A stretch of 64,000 nt of DNA from Pusillimonas caeni (lineage in GTDB: Bacteria; Pseudomonadota; Gammaproteobacteria; Burkholderiales; Burkholderiaceae_B). Positions 35,770 to 44,236 of the stretch are shown one piece after another. The DNA is taken from assembly GCF_003545815.1 (NCBI RefSeq), contig NZ_PDUW01000006.1, positions 1 through 64,000 on the forward strand, given 5' to 3'. The notes beneath the pieces were generated by a model, which saw nothing but the letters and a program-made list of their open reading frames with translations, was not told the DNA's origin and made no database searches. Made by a program: the position numbers and the translations under genes. Position 1 is the first letter of the stretch. Every line of letters begins with the position of its first letter.

Positions 35770-37168
35770 GGCTTTCTCCTGCGCGGTGATCGACCTTGCG
35801 GCCTTCGGGATCGAAGTCGATGGCGAGCGGCTTTTCGAGGTGGACGGCAACCTTGGCGCCGGGTTGGACATAGACGGCGGCGAAGGCTTGGCCGTAGAGC
35901 TTGTTGACCCAGGCCGACATGTCCCGGACACCGCCCGCGAGAATCTGGCCGACCGCTTCTTGGCCGGTGATGCCCACGGTGCCGATGGAGCCGTCCGAGC
36001 CGACATAGGACATGCGGCCGCTGCCACTCTCGATGAGCGAGGCCACACCGGCACCGGCCGCGGTGATCAGGGCCTGCGAGCCGAGGTATTGCTGGGCGTT
36101 GCTGCGCCGCTCGCCGCTGACGCAAGGAATGCCGTGGGGATCGCTGATCCAGCCCAAGCCGTCGCGCTGTTGGTTGTTCTGCTGGTTGCCCTCGCGGTCT
36201 TCGGGGATCGTGCGAATCGTGCCGTCGTTGAAGACGAACGTGATGCTGCGCACCTGACCTCGCACGCACGAGAGCGTCCAGTCGCCCGAGGCGGTGCCGC
36301 TGAACACGGCGCCGGCCACGTCGGGAATGTCGATGCCATTGGCGGTCAGGTTGTCCGGCCCGACCAGAACTTTGAACGGATAGGGATCGTTGACCGTGCC
36401 GTCGATCGGCACGCGGCCGATCAGGGCCGTCATCGCCACCGATCCCATTAGCGTCGAGTTGGTCGGCACGGTATAGACCGGCTTGGCATTCTTGACCCCG
36501 GCGGCGCGGGCGCCCGCGTTGGCCACGGTTTCAGCGGTGGTTTCGAGCGTGCTCTGCGCCGGGCCGAAGCTCGTGGGGAAGCTCATGCCGCCGCTCGCGC
36601 CACGCCCCCCGTTGCGCCCCTCGGCGGGCTTTGCGTCGTCCGGCTCGACCCACCGCACGCCGCCCTCCATGCCGGCCTCGTCGCCGCCCTGCAGCCCCAG
36701 GCCCACGGGCAGGTCCGCATGGCCGCCGCCGCGCCCGCCGATGCTGTCCAGGCGCCGCTGCAGGTCGGCGAGCAGCCCTTCGGTCTGCTGGCGCGCGCTG
36801 GCCGCCTGCTCTTGGTCGCGGCGCAGGTTGGACCGCTCGGATTCGAGCGCCGAGTTGATGCGCTGGTCGATGGAGTTCTCGCGCTGGCGCAGCCGCTGGT
36901 TCTCTTCACGCTGCGACTTGTTGTCCGAGAGCGCGGTCTGAAGCTCGGTGCGCAACTGCTTCACTTGGGCAACGAGCGTCGCCACGGTGTCGCGCGGGGT
37001 GTCGCCTTCGATGCCCAGCGCCTTCATTTCCTCGGGCGTGAGCTGGGCGCCGTTGTCCGCCGCGGGTGGCGCCGTGCCGCCTCCACCCGAGAACAGCCGG
37101 ATACCGGCGAACAGCACCAGGATGGCGACAGGGATCATCAGCCACTTGAGCAGGCCGTTACTGCGCAT
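35750..37168 (-). CDS. traB: ICE protein, TIGR03752 (PFL_4705) family, TraB/VirB10-like
   Basis: A 472-residue protein anchored by an N-terminal membrane segment (LMIPVAILVLFAGIRLF). A coiled coil follows at about residues 60-140 (LRTELQTALSDNKSQREENQ, then RRDQEQAASARQQTEGLLAD). A Gly-rich linker leads to the C-terminal TraB-like beta domain with PIDGTVNDPYPFKVLVGPDN, GDWTLSCVRGQVRS and PGAKVAVHLEKPLAIDFD. VirB10-like proteins link inner and outer membranes in type IV secretion. It overlaps its neighbours on both sides. Confidence 0.9.
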   Translation of the reverse strand: MRSNGLLKWLMIPVAILVLFAGIRLFSGGGGTAPPAADNGAQLTPEEMKALGIEGDTPRDTVATLVAQVKQLRTELQTALSDNKSQREENQRLRQRENSIDQRINSALESERSNLRRDQEQAASARQQTEGLLADLQRRLDSIGGRGGGHADLPVGLGLQGGDEAGMEGGVRWVEPDDAKPAEGRNGGRGASGGMSFPTSFGPAQSTLETTAETVANAGARAAGVKNAKPVYTVPTNSTLMGSVAMTALIGRVPIDGTVNDPYPFKVLVGPDNLTANGIDIPDVAGAVFSGTASGDWTLSCVRGQVRSITFVFNDGTIRTIPEDREGNQQNNQQRDGLGWISDPHGIPCVSGERRSNAQQYLGSQALITAAGAGVASLIESGSGRMSYVGSDGSIGTVGITGQEAVGQILAGGVRDMSAWVNKLYGQAFAAVYVQPGAKVAVHLEKPLAIDFDPEGRKVDHRAGESHALELD

Positions 37169-38069
37169 GGCGGGCCTCCTTGGCGTTCTCGTCGCCGTCC
37201 GGCTGCGGCAGATGCACGGCAGGGTCGAAGCGGTGAATCGCCGGCAGCAGCGACTGCGCGAGGCCGCGGCCGCGCGTGACCAGGTACAGCACGGTCGTGT
37301 CCTCGGTCGTGCCGCGCGGGCCCAGCGCCTCGTGCTGGAAGGTGGCGGTGAGGAAATCGCCTTGCAGCACGCGCGGGTCGAGCGCGACCCAGTCGGCGCC
37401 GGTGTTGGTGAGGCGCACGGCAGTCACCCATTGGTCTTCCAGGCGCCACGACGCGAGCACGGCCGCGCGCACCGGCAGCGTTGGCATCAGTGTGTCCAGG
37501 TCGAGGTCGCGGGGAAGGTTGACCCGCATGACGCCCGGAAGCGGCTCGACGGTGCGCAGCGGTGCGTAGAGGTTCTGCGCGGCGAAGCGCGTCAGCACGA
37601 CAGGGACCGGAGTTTCGCGCCGCGCGGTCCGCGCACCTGCCTGGCCCTGGGCGCGTGCCGGGGCCTCGGCACTGTCGGCCTGCTCGCCATAGCGTCCCGG
37701 TGCGCTGTCACCCTCGACGATGCGCACCGGCTCCAGCTCGGCTTCCCCGTCCTTGGGCGGTTCGGCTGCGATGTCCAGCAGGATCAGCGCGCCCGTGTCG
37801 GCGTCCTGCAGTTGCAACCGCGTGGGCTCGATCGGCTCGCTGGCACGCAGGTACACCGCGCCGCCCGCACTCTGCACGCGCAGGCGTTTGCCCACGCCTG
37901 CGGGCACGCCCACGCGCACGTTCCGGTCGATGAATACGATGCGTTCCTGACCGACCTTCAGCGGCACTGCCAGTGGCATGCGTTCCCAACGCAGGATCTC
38001 CACCGCCTGGGCGACGGGTGCCGCGGCCACGGCCAGTAGCCCCAGCAGCGCGAGTACAGGATGCTTCAT
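37158..38069 (-). CDS. traK: ICE protein, TIGR03749 (PFL_4704) family, TraK/VirB9-like
   Basis: A 303-residue secreted protein with a signal peptide of about 22 residues (ending PVAQAV). The mature part has EILRWERMPLAVPLKVGQER and RNVRVGVPAG, then a Pro/Ala/Arg-rich linker and a second beta-rich domain with DPRVLQGDFLTATFQHEALG. TIGR03749 proteins take the place of TraK/VirB9 in the outer-membrane core complex. It overlaps the TIGR03752 gene by 11 bases and the upstream TIGR03746 gene by 4. Confidence 0.88.
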   Translation of the reverse strand: MKHPVLALLGLLAVAAAPVAQAVEILRWERMPLAVPLKVGQERIVFIDRNVRVGVPAGVGKRLRVQSAGGAVYLRASEPIEPTRLQLQDADTGALILLDIAAEPPKDGEAELEPVRIVEGDSAPGRYGEQADSAEAPARAQGQAGARTARRETPVPVVLTRFAAQNLYAPLRTVEPLPGVMRVNLPRDLDLDTLMPTLPVRAAVLASWRLEDQWVTAVRLTNTGADWVALDPRVLQGDFLTATFQHEALGPRGTTEDTTVLYLVTRGRGLAQSLLPAIHRFDPAVHLPQPDGDENAKEARHAQ

Positions 38070-38758
38070 GGGGTGTTTCCTCCTTGAGGCGCTTGCGGAT
38101 TCAGGTCACTCGGCGCCGGGCGCGCCGGCTCCGGTGCACTGATGCGCTGGGGCGCGCCTTCGTAGCAGTCCAGCGCCAGGCCGAACGGGTTGCGGGCGGG
38201 ATCGACGTCCACCCGCGTGACCTTGATCGGATAGCGCACCAGGGCGCGTTTGACCTGCTCGGCGCCGTAGTACTCGTCCGCCGTGATGTCCAGCGTCACC
38301 ACCCAGTCGCGATCGGATACGGTGCGCACGCGCGCCGTGGGGTCGTCGCCATAGCCGCGGCCGGGAATCTCGTAGATGCCGCGCACGCGCTGACGCAGCT
38401 CGCCCGTGGAGCGGCGGTAGTCATAGTCCGCCCGCAGGAAGGCCTGGCAGGACGGGGTGAGGTACGGCGAGAGCGTATGGAGGTTGCGCGAGTAGTCTTC
38501 TTCGCCATTGGTCGGCCAGCGGTTCAGCGTCTGGAACACGTAGAACGTGAACGCATAGACCGATTCGGGCGGCACTTCCCACCACTTGCGGGTACTGCCA
38601 GAGCGCAGGTCGGGCGGGACGTGGATGGTCAGGTCGCGCGGCGCGCTCCACCAGCCGCCGCCCATGACCAGGGCGACAATGACCAGCGCGCCCGCGCCCA
38701 GGCGCAAGGTCTTGATGTGCGCCTGCAGGTGGGCGATCTCGTTCTTGAAGCGGCTCAT
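38066..38758 (-). CDS. traE: ICE protein, TIGR03746 (PFL_4703) family, TraE/VirB5-8-like
   Basis: A 230-residue inner-membrane protein with one membrane segment at about residues 19-37 (LRLGAGALVIVALVMGGGWW). The periplasmic part has LTIHVPPDLRSGSTRKWWEV, YAFTFYVFQTLNRWPTNGEE and RDWVVTLDITADEYYGAEQV. TraE-like proteins form part of the inner-membrane platform. The start is MSRFKNEIAHLQ; its ATG overlaps the upstream stop (ATGA), and its stop overlaps the next gene. Confidence 0.88.
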   Translation of the reverse strand: MSRFKNEIAHLQAHIKTLRLGAGALVIVALVMGGGWWSAPRDLTIHVPPDLRSGSTRKWWEVPPESVYAFTFYVFQTLNRWPTNGEEDYSRNLHTLSPYLTPSCQAFLRADYDYRRSTGELRQRVRGIYEIPGRGYGDDPTARVRTVSDRDWVVTLDITADEYYGAEQVKRALVRYPIKVTRVDVDPARNPFGLALDCYEGAPQRISAPEPARPAPSDLNPQAPQGGNTP

Positions 38759-39153
38759 CGCATGCTCCTGCGGGTGGACCAGAAGCCCGAGCGCGAGATC
38801 AGCACGTGGCCGCCCACCCAGCCGGCCATCAGCGGATGGCGCGTTGCGATGCGCCACTGCAACTGTCGATACAGCCAGGTGTCGGGGCGCCCACGCTTGA
38901 GGCGGCGCAGGATGCCGCCGCCGATGAACACGCCCAAGGCCACGCCCAGGACAACGAACGTCGGTGCGATGGCGATCGTGCGGAACACCCACGAAAGCGG
39001 CGCGCCGACCAGCAGGCCGGCCGCGCCGGACAGGCCGCAGCAGATCCACAGCTCGTCGGCGGTGAGGCCGCGCACGACCACGGGATGGCGGTTGAGCCGG
39101 TGCGGAAGGAACGTGACCGTCCCGTCCGCACGGACGTGCTGCTGCTCGGACAT
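38755..39153 (-). CDS. traL: ICE protein, TIGR03750 family, TraL-like
   Basis: A 132-residue protein with two adjacent hydrophobic segments at about residues 37-80 (ELWICCGLSGAAGLLVGAPL, IAPTFVVLGVALGVFIGGGI), bounded by basic stretches such as RRLKRGRPDTWLYRQLQWR. The shape is that of TraL/VirB3, a small inner-membrane partner of the transfer ATPase. Start chosen at MSEQQHVRAD with a stop that overlaps the TraE-like gene. Confidence 0.87.
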   Translation of the reverse strand: MSEQQHVRADGTVTFLPHRLNRHPVVVRGLTADELWICCGLSGAAGLLVGAPLSWVFRTIAIAPTFVVLGVALGVFIGGGILRRLKRGRPDTWLYRQLQWRIATRHPLMAGWVGGHVLISRSGFWSTRRSMR

Positions 39154-39164
39154 ACCGGCCTCGC

Positions 39165-39524
39165 TTACAGGATGCCGGTGGCTTCGGTGAGCAGCCAGAT
39201 GCCGATCACGAGCAGCACGGCGCCGATGGCGACCGTGAGGCCGAATTGGCCCCACGTCTTGCGGCCGGTGTGGATCTCCGCGTAGGTGCCGTAGGCGTGG
39301 TAGCAGACGCCGATGAACATCGACGCCACCACCAGCAGGGCCACGAGCATGATGATGTCGTAGCCGTAGTTGCGGATGGTCTCCATGATGCCGTTGCCGG
39401 TGCCGCGCGTCGGGTTCTCCAACTGCGGCAGACCTTGCGCGAACGACAGTGCGGGCAGCGCGGCGGCGCCCAGGGCCACGGCGGCGCGCTGGGCAAAACG
39501 GGAAGTGAGGTTGCGGTTGTGCAT
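39165..39524 (-). CDS. ICE membrane protein, TIGR03745 family, pilin-like
   Basis: A 119-residue protein with a signal segment (about residues 8-30, ending LSFAQ) and two hydrophobic segments (DIIMLVALLVVASMFIGVCY and FGLTVAIGAVLLVIGIWLLT). The build resembles VirB2/TraA-type pilins, and TIGR03745 proteins occupy that place. The start at the second Met (MHNRNLTSRF) is preceded by aaagg at good spacing. The upstream in-frame Met adds five residues and has no such site. Confidence 0.85.
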   Translation of the reverse strand: MHNRNLTSRFAQRAAVALGAAALPALSFAQGLPQLENPTRGTGNGIMETIRNYGYDIIMLVALLVVASMFIGVCYHAYGTYAEIHTGRKTWGQFGLTVAIGAVLLVIGIWLLTEATGIL

Positions 39525-39540
39525 GGTCGGGCCTTTCATG

Positions 39541-39774
39541 TCAGGACAGGAGGAAGAAACTCAGGACGAGGTACATCGCGACGAAGCGGATGCAGACGCC
39601 GAGGAACTGGCGCTGGTTGAGGCGGCTCTCGGACCACCCCACATAGGCCGTTCGGATGGCCCAGACGCCCCACACGAGCAGGACCGCGAACACGACGCCG
39701 ACCAGGACGGTCGCCATCGCGGAAGGCGCGATACCGCTGTTGGCTTGAAATGCCGAGACCTGGGCGCCGTTCAT
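39541..39774 (-). CDS. ICE small membrane protein, TIGR03758 family
   Basis: A 77-residue protein with two hydrophobic helices (MATVLVGVVFAVLLVWGVWA and LGVCIRFVAMYLVLSFFLL) separated by a short polar loop (YVGWSESRLNQRQ). The size and build are those of TIGR03758, a conserved small component next to the pilin-like gene. Its ATG overlaps the stop of the RAQPRD gene (ATGA). Confidence 0.86.
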   Translation of the reverse strand: MNGAQVSAFQANSGIAPSAMATVLVGVVFAVLLVWGVWAIRTAYVGWSESRLNQRQFLGVCIRFVAMYLVLSFFLLS

Positions 39775-40154
39775 TGCTCGCCCTCCGCAGTCGTCTTCGG
39801 CGATGGCGAAGCGGCCCGCTCGGTGCGGTAGTCGCCGGCCAGTTCGGAGGGGTCGCGCGGCTGAGCGCGTGATGGCGTCAGGTGGAACTGGATGCCGGCG
39901 CGCACGCGCGCCAGGTCAGCCAGCAGCCGTGGGTAATCGAAGTGGTAGCGCTCGCCCGGCTGGATGGGGGCATGCGCGGCGCTGTCCGCGACGGTGCGTT
40001 CCAGCGCGTCGAGCTGGCGCAGCGCGGCGACCAACTCCTGGCGCTGCGCCGGGGACTCGGCCAATGCCATCGGGGACTGGCCCAGCACGAGGGCCGTCAC
40101 GAAAAAAGTGGGCACGCCGCGATGCGCGGCGCGCAGCCAGATCGAAGCCACCAT
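39771..40154 (-). CDS. ICE protein, RAQPRD family (TIGR01690)
   Basis: A 127-residue exported protein that carries the naming motif RAQPRD itself (in TPSRAQPRDPSELAGDYRTE). A signal segment of about 32 residues ends ALAE, and a helical region (QELVAALRQLDALERTVADS) follows. The family is conserved in ICEs of this class but its role is unknown. It begins the transfer operon that runs to 30967. The defence island starts on the other strand only about 200 bases upstream, so the island appears to be inserted between this gene and the TIGR03747 gene. Confidence 0.9.
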   Translation of the reverse strand: MVASIWLRAAHRGVPTFFVTALVLGQSPMALAESPAQRQELVAALRQLDALERTVADSAAHAPIQPGERYHFDYPRLLADLARVRAGIQFHLTPSRAQPRDPSELAGDYRTERAASPSPKTTAEGEQ

Positions 40155-40293
40155 CGCGCCATTCCTGTGTGATCAGCAATGGGTTGATCGTGGAGATCAG
40201 GGCTGTTTCAGGCCGCAAACAATAGGAACTGGCGGACGACCGGATTGGGCATGCTGCGAGCGAACCTACAAAAGCACGGGTCGCGCTTCGATT

Positions 40294-40322
40294 ATTGCGT
40301 TTTCCGAGTATTTCGAATATGA
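40294..40322 (+). promoter_or_regulatory. Sigma-70 promoter of the defence island
   Basis: TTGCGT (40294-40299) and TATGAT (40317-40322) are separated by exactly 17 bases, with an AT-rich spacer containing ttcgaa. The ATG of the HTH gene follows at 40358 with aggag at 40347-40351. It could drive the whole plus-strand run to 47596. Confidence 0.65.
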
Positions 40323-40357
40323 TCGGCTCTGCAACCGTTTTCGCTTAGGAGCTACCC

Positions 40358-40828
40358 ATGACCACCGCCACTGCCCAATCCAAGATGACCCTTCCCGCCG
40401 CGGGAGAGGTGAAGGCAGCCGTCCAGGGTCAACGTGCCTTGGCGGCTTACCTCGCAACCCAGTTCGAGACGCAGCACATCCAGATCTTTGATGACCACAA
40501 ACAGGCTCATCAGGTGGAACTGCCTACCTCGGCTTTACGCCTGCTGGTCGACATCCTGGCCGAGTTGGCCGATGGCAATGCAGTAAAGGTGGTGCCCGTC
40601 CATGCAGAGCTGACGACCCAAGAGGCGGCGGACTTGCTCAACGTGTCCCGTCCCCATTTCGTCAAGCTGCTCGAAGATGGGGTGTTGGCATTTCATCGCA
40701 CCGGCAAGCACCGCAGGGTGAGGTTCGCCGATCTGATGCAGTACAAGGAAGCGCGCGAGCGCGCCAGTGAGCAGGCGATGGCCGAACTCGCTCAGCAGTC
40801 GCAAGAGTTGGGAATGGGATACGAATGA
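40358..40828 (+). CDS. Excisionase-like HTH protein, putative antitoxin
   Basis: A 156-residue protein. The C-terminal half has a MerR/excisionase-type helix-turn-helix (ELTTQEAADLLNVSRPHFVK, then LLEDGVLAFHRTGKHRRVRF), and the N-terminal half (ALAAYLATQFETQHIQIFDD) is helical with no clear family. Pairing with a PIN-domain gene that starts inside its stop (ATGA) is typical of a toxin-antitoxin operon in which the HTH protein is antitoxin and repressor. It lies first after the island promoter, so it might also set expression of the CBASS genes. That last point is inference. Confidence 0.82.
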   Translation: MTTATAQSKMTLPAAGEVKAAVQGQRALAAYLATQFETQHIQIFDDHKQAHQVELPTSALRLLVDILAELADGNAVKVVPVHAELTTQEAADLLNVSRPHFVKLLEDGVLAFHRTGKHRRVRFADLMQYKEARERASEQAMAELAQQSQELGMGYE

Positions 40829-41400
40829 GGCATTCCCCATTCACCGCCGTCTACGACGCGTGCGTTCTATATCCCGCGCCACTGCGGGATTTCCTGATGT
40901 GGCTCGGCCTGTCTGGCCGCTTCCGGGCGCGGTGGAGCCAAGCCATTCATGAGGAGTGGAAACGCAACCTGTTGATCAACCGCCCCGATCTCACCCGGGT
41001 TCAGGTCGACAGGACGTCGGATCTCATGGACCGGGCAATTCCGGACGGCTTGGTGGAGGGCTACGAAGCGCTCGTGGCAGGCCTGACATTGCCCGATCCG
41101 GACGACCGGCACGTCCTGGCTGCGGCGATTCGCTGCGGTGCGAGCGTGATTGTGACGTTCAACGAACGGGATTTCCCGAACGATCTGCTGGCTCCGTACG
41201 GCATCGAATCGCAGCACCCCGATGAGTTTGTGGACAACCTACTGGATCTGGACGCGGCCGCCGTGGTGTCGGCTGCGCAGCGCCAGCGTGCCCAACTCAA
41301 GCATCCGCCGATCGAGGTGGACCGCTATCTCGAAATCCTGCTGCGCCAGGGCCTTGTGCAAACGACCAAGGTGCTGGCGACCTATCGCACCATTCTCTGA
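40825..41400 (+). CDS. PIN-domain protein, putative ribonuclease toxin
   Basis: A 191-residue PIN-like protein. The N-terminal acidic residue is in TAVYDACVLYPAPLRDFLMW (Asp at about 11), and later acidic residues appear in LPDPDDRHVLAAAIRCGASV and FNERDFPNDLLAPYGI, in the usual PIN order. The Glu in IHEEWKRNLL completes the likely metal site. The C-terminal helical extension (EVDRYLEILLRQGLVQTTK) is longer than in VapC. It overlaps the HTH gene by 4 bases and precedes the TRIP13-like gene by 17 bases. Confidence 0.82.
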   Translation: MRHSPFTAVYDACVLYPAPLRDFLMWLGLSGRFRARWSQAIHEEWKRNLLINRPDLTRVQVDRTSDLMDRAIPDGLVEGYEALVAGLTLPDPDDRHVLAAAIRCGASVIVTFNERDFPNDLLAPYGIESQHPDEFVDNLLDLDAAAVVSAAQRQRAQLKHPPIEVDRYLEILLRQGLVQTTKVLATYRTIL

Positions 41401-41417
41401 CCCGCCGAGAGCCACGG

Positions 41418-42332
41418 ATGACCAAGAATCCTTCATCAGACGCCACTTTGCCGAAAGGCATCCATCGAAGCTGGAAGCTGCCGGACACGTCGCTGGGCGC
41501 CCTGTGGGATTCCATCGTCATGGACGAAGCTCTCAAGAAGCAGTTGCTGTCACAGGCGATCGTCAACTTCACGGTGCGCCCCAAGGTGGAGCGCACGGTA
41601 CTCCCCCTGCACGGCGTGATCTTGTTGGTCGGCCCGCCGGGGACTGGGAAGACCTCCTTGGCACGGGGCTTGGCGCATCGTGTGGCCGAATCTTTTTCTT
41701 CTGCGAAGTTTCGATTGCTGGAAGTAGAGCCTCACACGCTGACGAGCTCTGCAATGGGAAAGACTCAACGCGCCGTGGCAGACCTGTTCTCGCAATCGAT
41801 CGCAGAATCCGCAGCGGCGGGCCCGACGATCGTCCTTCTGGACGAGGTCGAAACGCTTGCGGCTGATCGAGCCAAGCTCAGCCTGGAAGCCAACCCGGTT
41901 GATGTGCACCGGGCCACCGACGCGGTGTTGGTGCAGTTGGACATGTTGGCCGAACGCAACCCGCATCTGCTGTTCGTGGCCACCAGCAACTTCCCACAGG
42001 CCGTCGACAGTGCCTTCCTATCTCGTTGCGACATGGTGATGGAGGTGCCACTGCCCGGCAAGGATGCCTGCAAGCAGATCCTGGTGGACTGCCTGAATGG
42101 CCTGGCAAAGACATTTCCGGGGATTGGCAAGCTTTCCTCGGCTCACCAGTTCGACGCGTGCGCTGGCGAGTGCGTCGGATTGGATGGTCGGGCCATTCGC
42201 AAGGTCGTAGCCAACGCCCTCGCGGCCGACCCGCAAGTGGCTATCGATCCGAACAAGCTTTCCGTAGAGCACCTGCGCAGTGCGATACGACAGGCAACGC
42301 AAATGCGCCTTCAAGGAGGGAAGCAAAAATGA
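41418..42332 (+). CDS. cap6: Cap6/TRIP13-like AAA+ ATPase of type III CBASS
   Basis: A 304-residue AAA+ protein of the Pch2/TRIP13 type. Walker A is GPPGTGKTS (about 72-80), Walker B IVLLDEVE (138-145), sensor 1 FVATSN (187-191) and an arginine-finger region LSRCD (201-205). In type III CBASS this ATPase opens HORMA proteins and so limits activation of the cyclase. The next gene starts within its stop (ATGA) behind a strong aaggaggg site. Identification rests on these motifs and on the HORMA, CD-NTase and NucC genes that follow. Confidence 0.93.
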   Translation: MTKNPSSDATLPKGIHRSWKLPDTSLGALWDSIVMDEALKKQLLSQAIVNFTVRPKVERTVLPLHGVILLVGPPGTGKTSLARGLAHRVAESFSSAKFRLLEVEPHTLTSSAMGKTQRAVADLFSQSIAESAAAGPTIVLLDEVETLAADRAKLSLEANPVDVHRATDAVLVQLDMLAERNPHLLFVATSNFPQAVDSAFLSRCDMVMEVPLPGKDACKQILVDCLNGLAKTFPGIGKLSSAHQFDACAGECVGLDGRAIRKVVANALAADPQVAIDPNKLSVEHLRSAIRQATQMRLQGGKQK

Positions 42333-42799
42333 CCACCGTTGTCAGCCGGACGTTTCGCAGCTCGCCGCACCGCGATGCGTTGCAGACGTGGGATGCCATT
42401 GTCGAACTGCTCACTCAGGGCAAGGACGGCACGGCTCGCTCTGAACTCAGGGCCGTGGCGGGCGTGGCCGCCAGCTTGATCGCCGACCAGGCACCCAAGA
42501 GCGCGCCCATCGTTGCGACATGCGATGGACCACGGACCAGGATCTACTGCCTCTTCGACGAAGACGCGATCGATGGTGATGATGCCAACGAAGAAGTCTT
42601 GGGGTTCGAGCCGTTGAAGGGAGACTGGGGAGTCTCGCTGCCGTGTCCGAAGGAGCAGCTCGGCTGGGTGCAAACCGCGCTCAAAAAGCACAGTTCTCGC
42701 ATCATTGCACGGGACTTGAGCCAAGGAATTGCCACGCAGGCGCAGGCCGATGCTGGACAAGCGCTGTCGCTCGACCTCGGAGGTTTCCTCAAGTCATGA
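42329..42799 (+). CDS. cap8: Second HORMA-type CBASS protein (HORMA3/Cap8-like)
   Basis: A 156-residue protein starting [20 protein letters not shown]. It is not a canonical HORMA by eye, but its place between TRIP13 and the HORMA gene, its length and its pattern ([40 protein letters not shown]) match the HORMA3 partner known from two-HORMA type III CBASS loci such as the one in Pseudomonas aeruginosa. A strong Shine-Dalgarno sequence precedes it. It overlaps both neighbours by 4 bases. The precise role of this subunit is less well understood than that of the other HORMA. Confidence 0.8.
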   Translation: MTTVVSRTFRSSPHRDALQTWDAIVELLTQGKDGTARSELRAVAGVAASLIADQAPKSAPIVATCDGPRTRIYCLFDEDAIDGDDANEEVLGFEPLKGDWGVSLPCPKEQLGWVQTALKKHSSRIIARDLSQGIATQAQADAGQALSLDLGGFLKS

Positions 42800-43296
42800 G
42801 CACCGTCGCCACCTACTCGTACACGCACTCGGTTACCTATGTGACCGACAACATCCTCAAGAGCTTGAAAGACATCATCCTGCTCAGTGGGCTGGACCCC
42901 GAGCACTTCGCGGATCGCTGGGAGAGCAATACCCGAGCCATCAAGACGTGGCTCGGGACCGGTGATCTGCGCAAGGTGATTCTGGAGATCTACAACCCGG
43001 CAACCGACAAACTCGTGACCCGATGGGATATCGACATCGTGTATGGGTGGTCCGATGGCGACGGCAGCTTCTGGACAGATACCGAGCAGTTGAAGTACGC
43101 GATCAAGAAAGCTGGGCTGCTGCCATCGCAGGCCAAGTACAAGTTAATGCTCGATACAAAGCCAGGGCGGCCTGATGTGGAGGGGTGGAGCAAAGGAAGT
43201 TATCGCTCGACGGATGGAATGGTCAGGCAGAGCCTAGGCTCGACTGTCGAACACAGCGGCCTGGCGGGTCAGGCCGGATATTGGAGGCAACGCTGA
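42796..43296 (+). CDS. cap7: HORMA-domain CBASS activator (Cap7)
   Basis: A 166-residue bacterial HORMA protein. The N-terminal helix region is [20 protein letters not shown], with the core strands [20 protein letters not shown] and [18 protein letters not shown], and a C-terminal safety-belt region ending [14 protein letters not shown]. In type III CBASS, HORMA closing on a peptide activates the CD-NTase. The ATG overlaps the upstream stop, and the CD-NTase ATG overlaps its stop (TGATG), so all four proteins are translationally coupled. Confidence 0.9.
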   Translation: MSTVATYSYTHSVTYVTDNILKSLKDIILLSGLDPEHFADRWESNTRAIKTWLGTGDLRKVILEIYNPATDKLVTRWDIDIVYGWSDGDGSFWTDTEQLKYAIKKAGLLPSQAKYKLMLDTKPGRPDVEGWSKGSYRSTDGMVRQSLGSTVEHSGLAGQAGYWRQR

Positions 43297-44198
43297 TGCT
43301 GTCGATCGATGAAGCTTTTCGCAAGTTCAAGTCGCGTCTGGAACTCAACGAACGCGAACAGAAGAATGCCTCGCAACGCCAGAACGAAGTGCGGGACTAC
43401 CTGCAGACCAAGTTCGGCATTGCGCGCAGCTTCCTGACCGGGTCCTATGCTCGATACACGAAGACGAAGCCGCTCAAGGATATCGACATCTTCTTCGTGC
43501 TGAAGGACTCGGAGAAGCATTACCACGGCAAGGCCGCATCGGTAGTGCTGGATGATTTCCACTCTGCATTGGTGGAGAAATACGGTTCGGCGGCCGTGCG
43601 CAAACAGGCGCGCTCGATCAACGTGGATTTCGGTGTTCACATCGACGCGGAGGACAACACGGACTACCGGGTGGTCAGCGTGGATGCGGTGCCCGCATTC
43701 GACACCGGCGACCAGTATGAGATCCCCGATACGGCGTCCGGAAAGTGGATCAAGACGGACCCGGAGATCCATAAGGACAAGGCGACCGCAGCGCACCAAG
43801 CCTATGGCAATGAGTGGAAAGGTCTCGTGCGCATGGTGAAGTACTGGAACAACAATCCCAAGCACGGCGATCAGAAGCCGGTGAAGCCCTCGTTCCTGAT
43901 CGAGGTAATGGCCCTTGAGTGTCTTTACGGCGGCTGGGGAGGATCGTTCGATCGCGAGATCCAGTCGTTCTTTGCCACGCTTGCCGATCGTGTTCATGAC
44001 GAGTGGCCGGATCCCGCCGGACTTGGCCCGGCGATCAGCAACGATATGGATGCCGCGCGCAAGCAGCGCGCGCAGCAGCTGCTGTTCCAGGCGAGCCAGG
44101 ACGCAAGCATCGCCATCGACCACGCGCGTCGTGGTCGCAATATCGAAGCGCTTCGCGCCTGGCGCGCACTGTTTGGCCCCAAGTTCCCACTGTCCTGA
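43296..44198 (+). CDS. cdnD: CD-NTase (cGAS/DncV-like nucleotidyltransferase) of CBASS
   Basis: A 300-residue nucleotidyltransferase. The signature [18 protein letters not shown] has the GS at 49-50 and the catalytic DxD at 62-64; the third acidic residue is probably Asp111 in [10 protein letters not shown]. The helical C-terminal domain includes [10 protein letters not shown] and [17 protein letters not shown]. Enzymes in this HORMA/TRIP13/NucC setting make cyclic tri-AMP. Clade D is suggested by the two-HORMA arrangement, but clade C cannot be ruled out without alignment. Confidence 0.93.
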   Translation: MLSIDEAFRKFKSRLELNEREQKNASQRQNEVRDYLQTKFGIARSFLTGSYARYTKTKPLKDIDIFFVLKDSEKHYHGKAASVVLDDFHSALVEKYGSAAVRKQARSINVDFGVHIDAEDNTDYRVVSVDAVPAFDTGDQYEIPDTASGKWIKTDPEIHKDKATAAHQAYGNEWKGLVRMVKYWNNNPKHGDQKPVKPSFLIEVMALECLYGGWGGSFDREIQSFFATLADRVHDEWPDPAGLGPAISNDMDAARKQRAQQLLFQASQDASIAIDHARRGRNIEALRAWRALFGPKFPLS

Positions 44199-44236
44199 TT
44201 CCATCGGCTTCCATACACGTCCCATCGAGGTACAGC

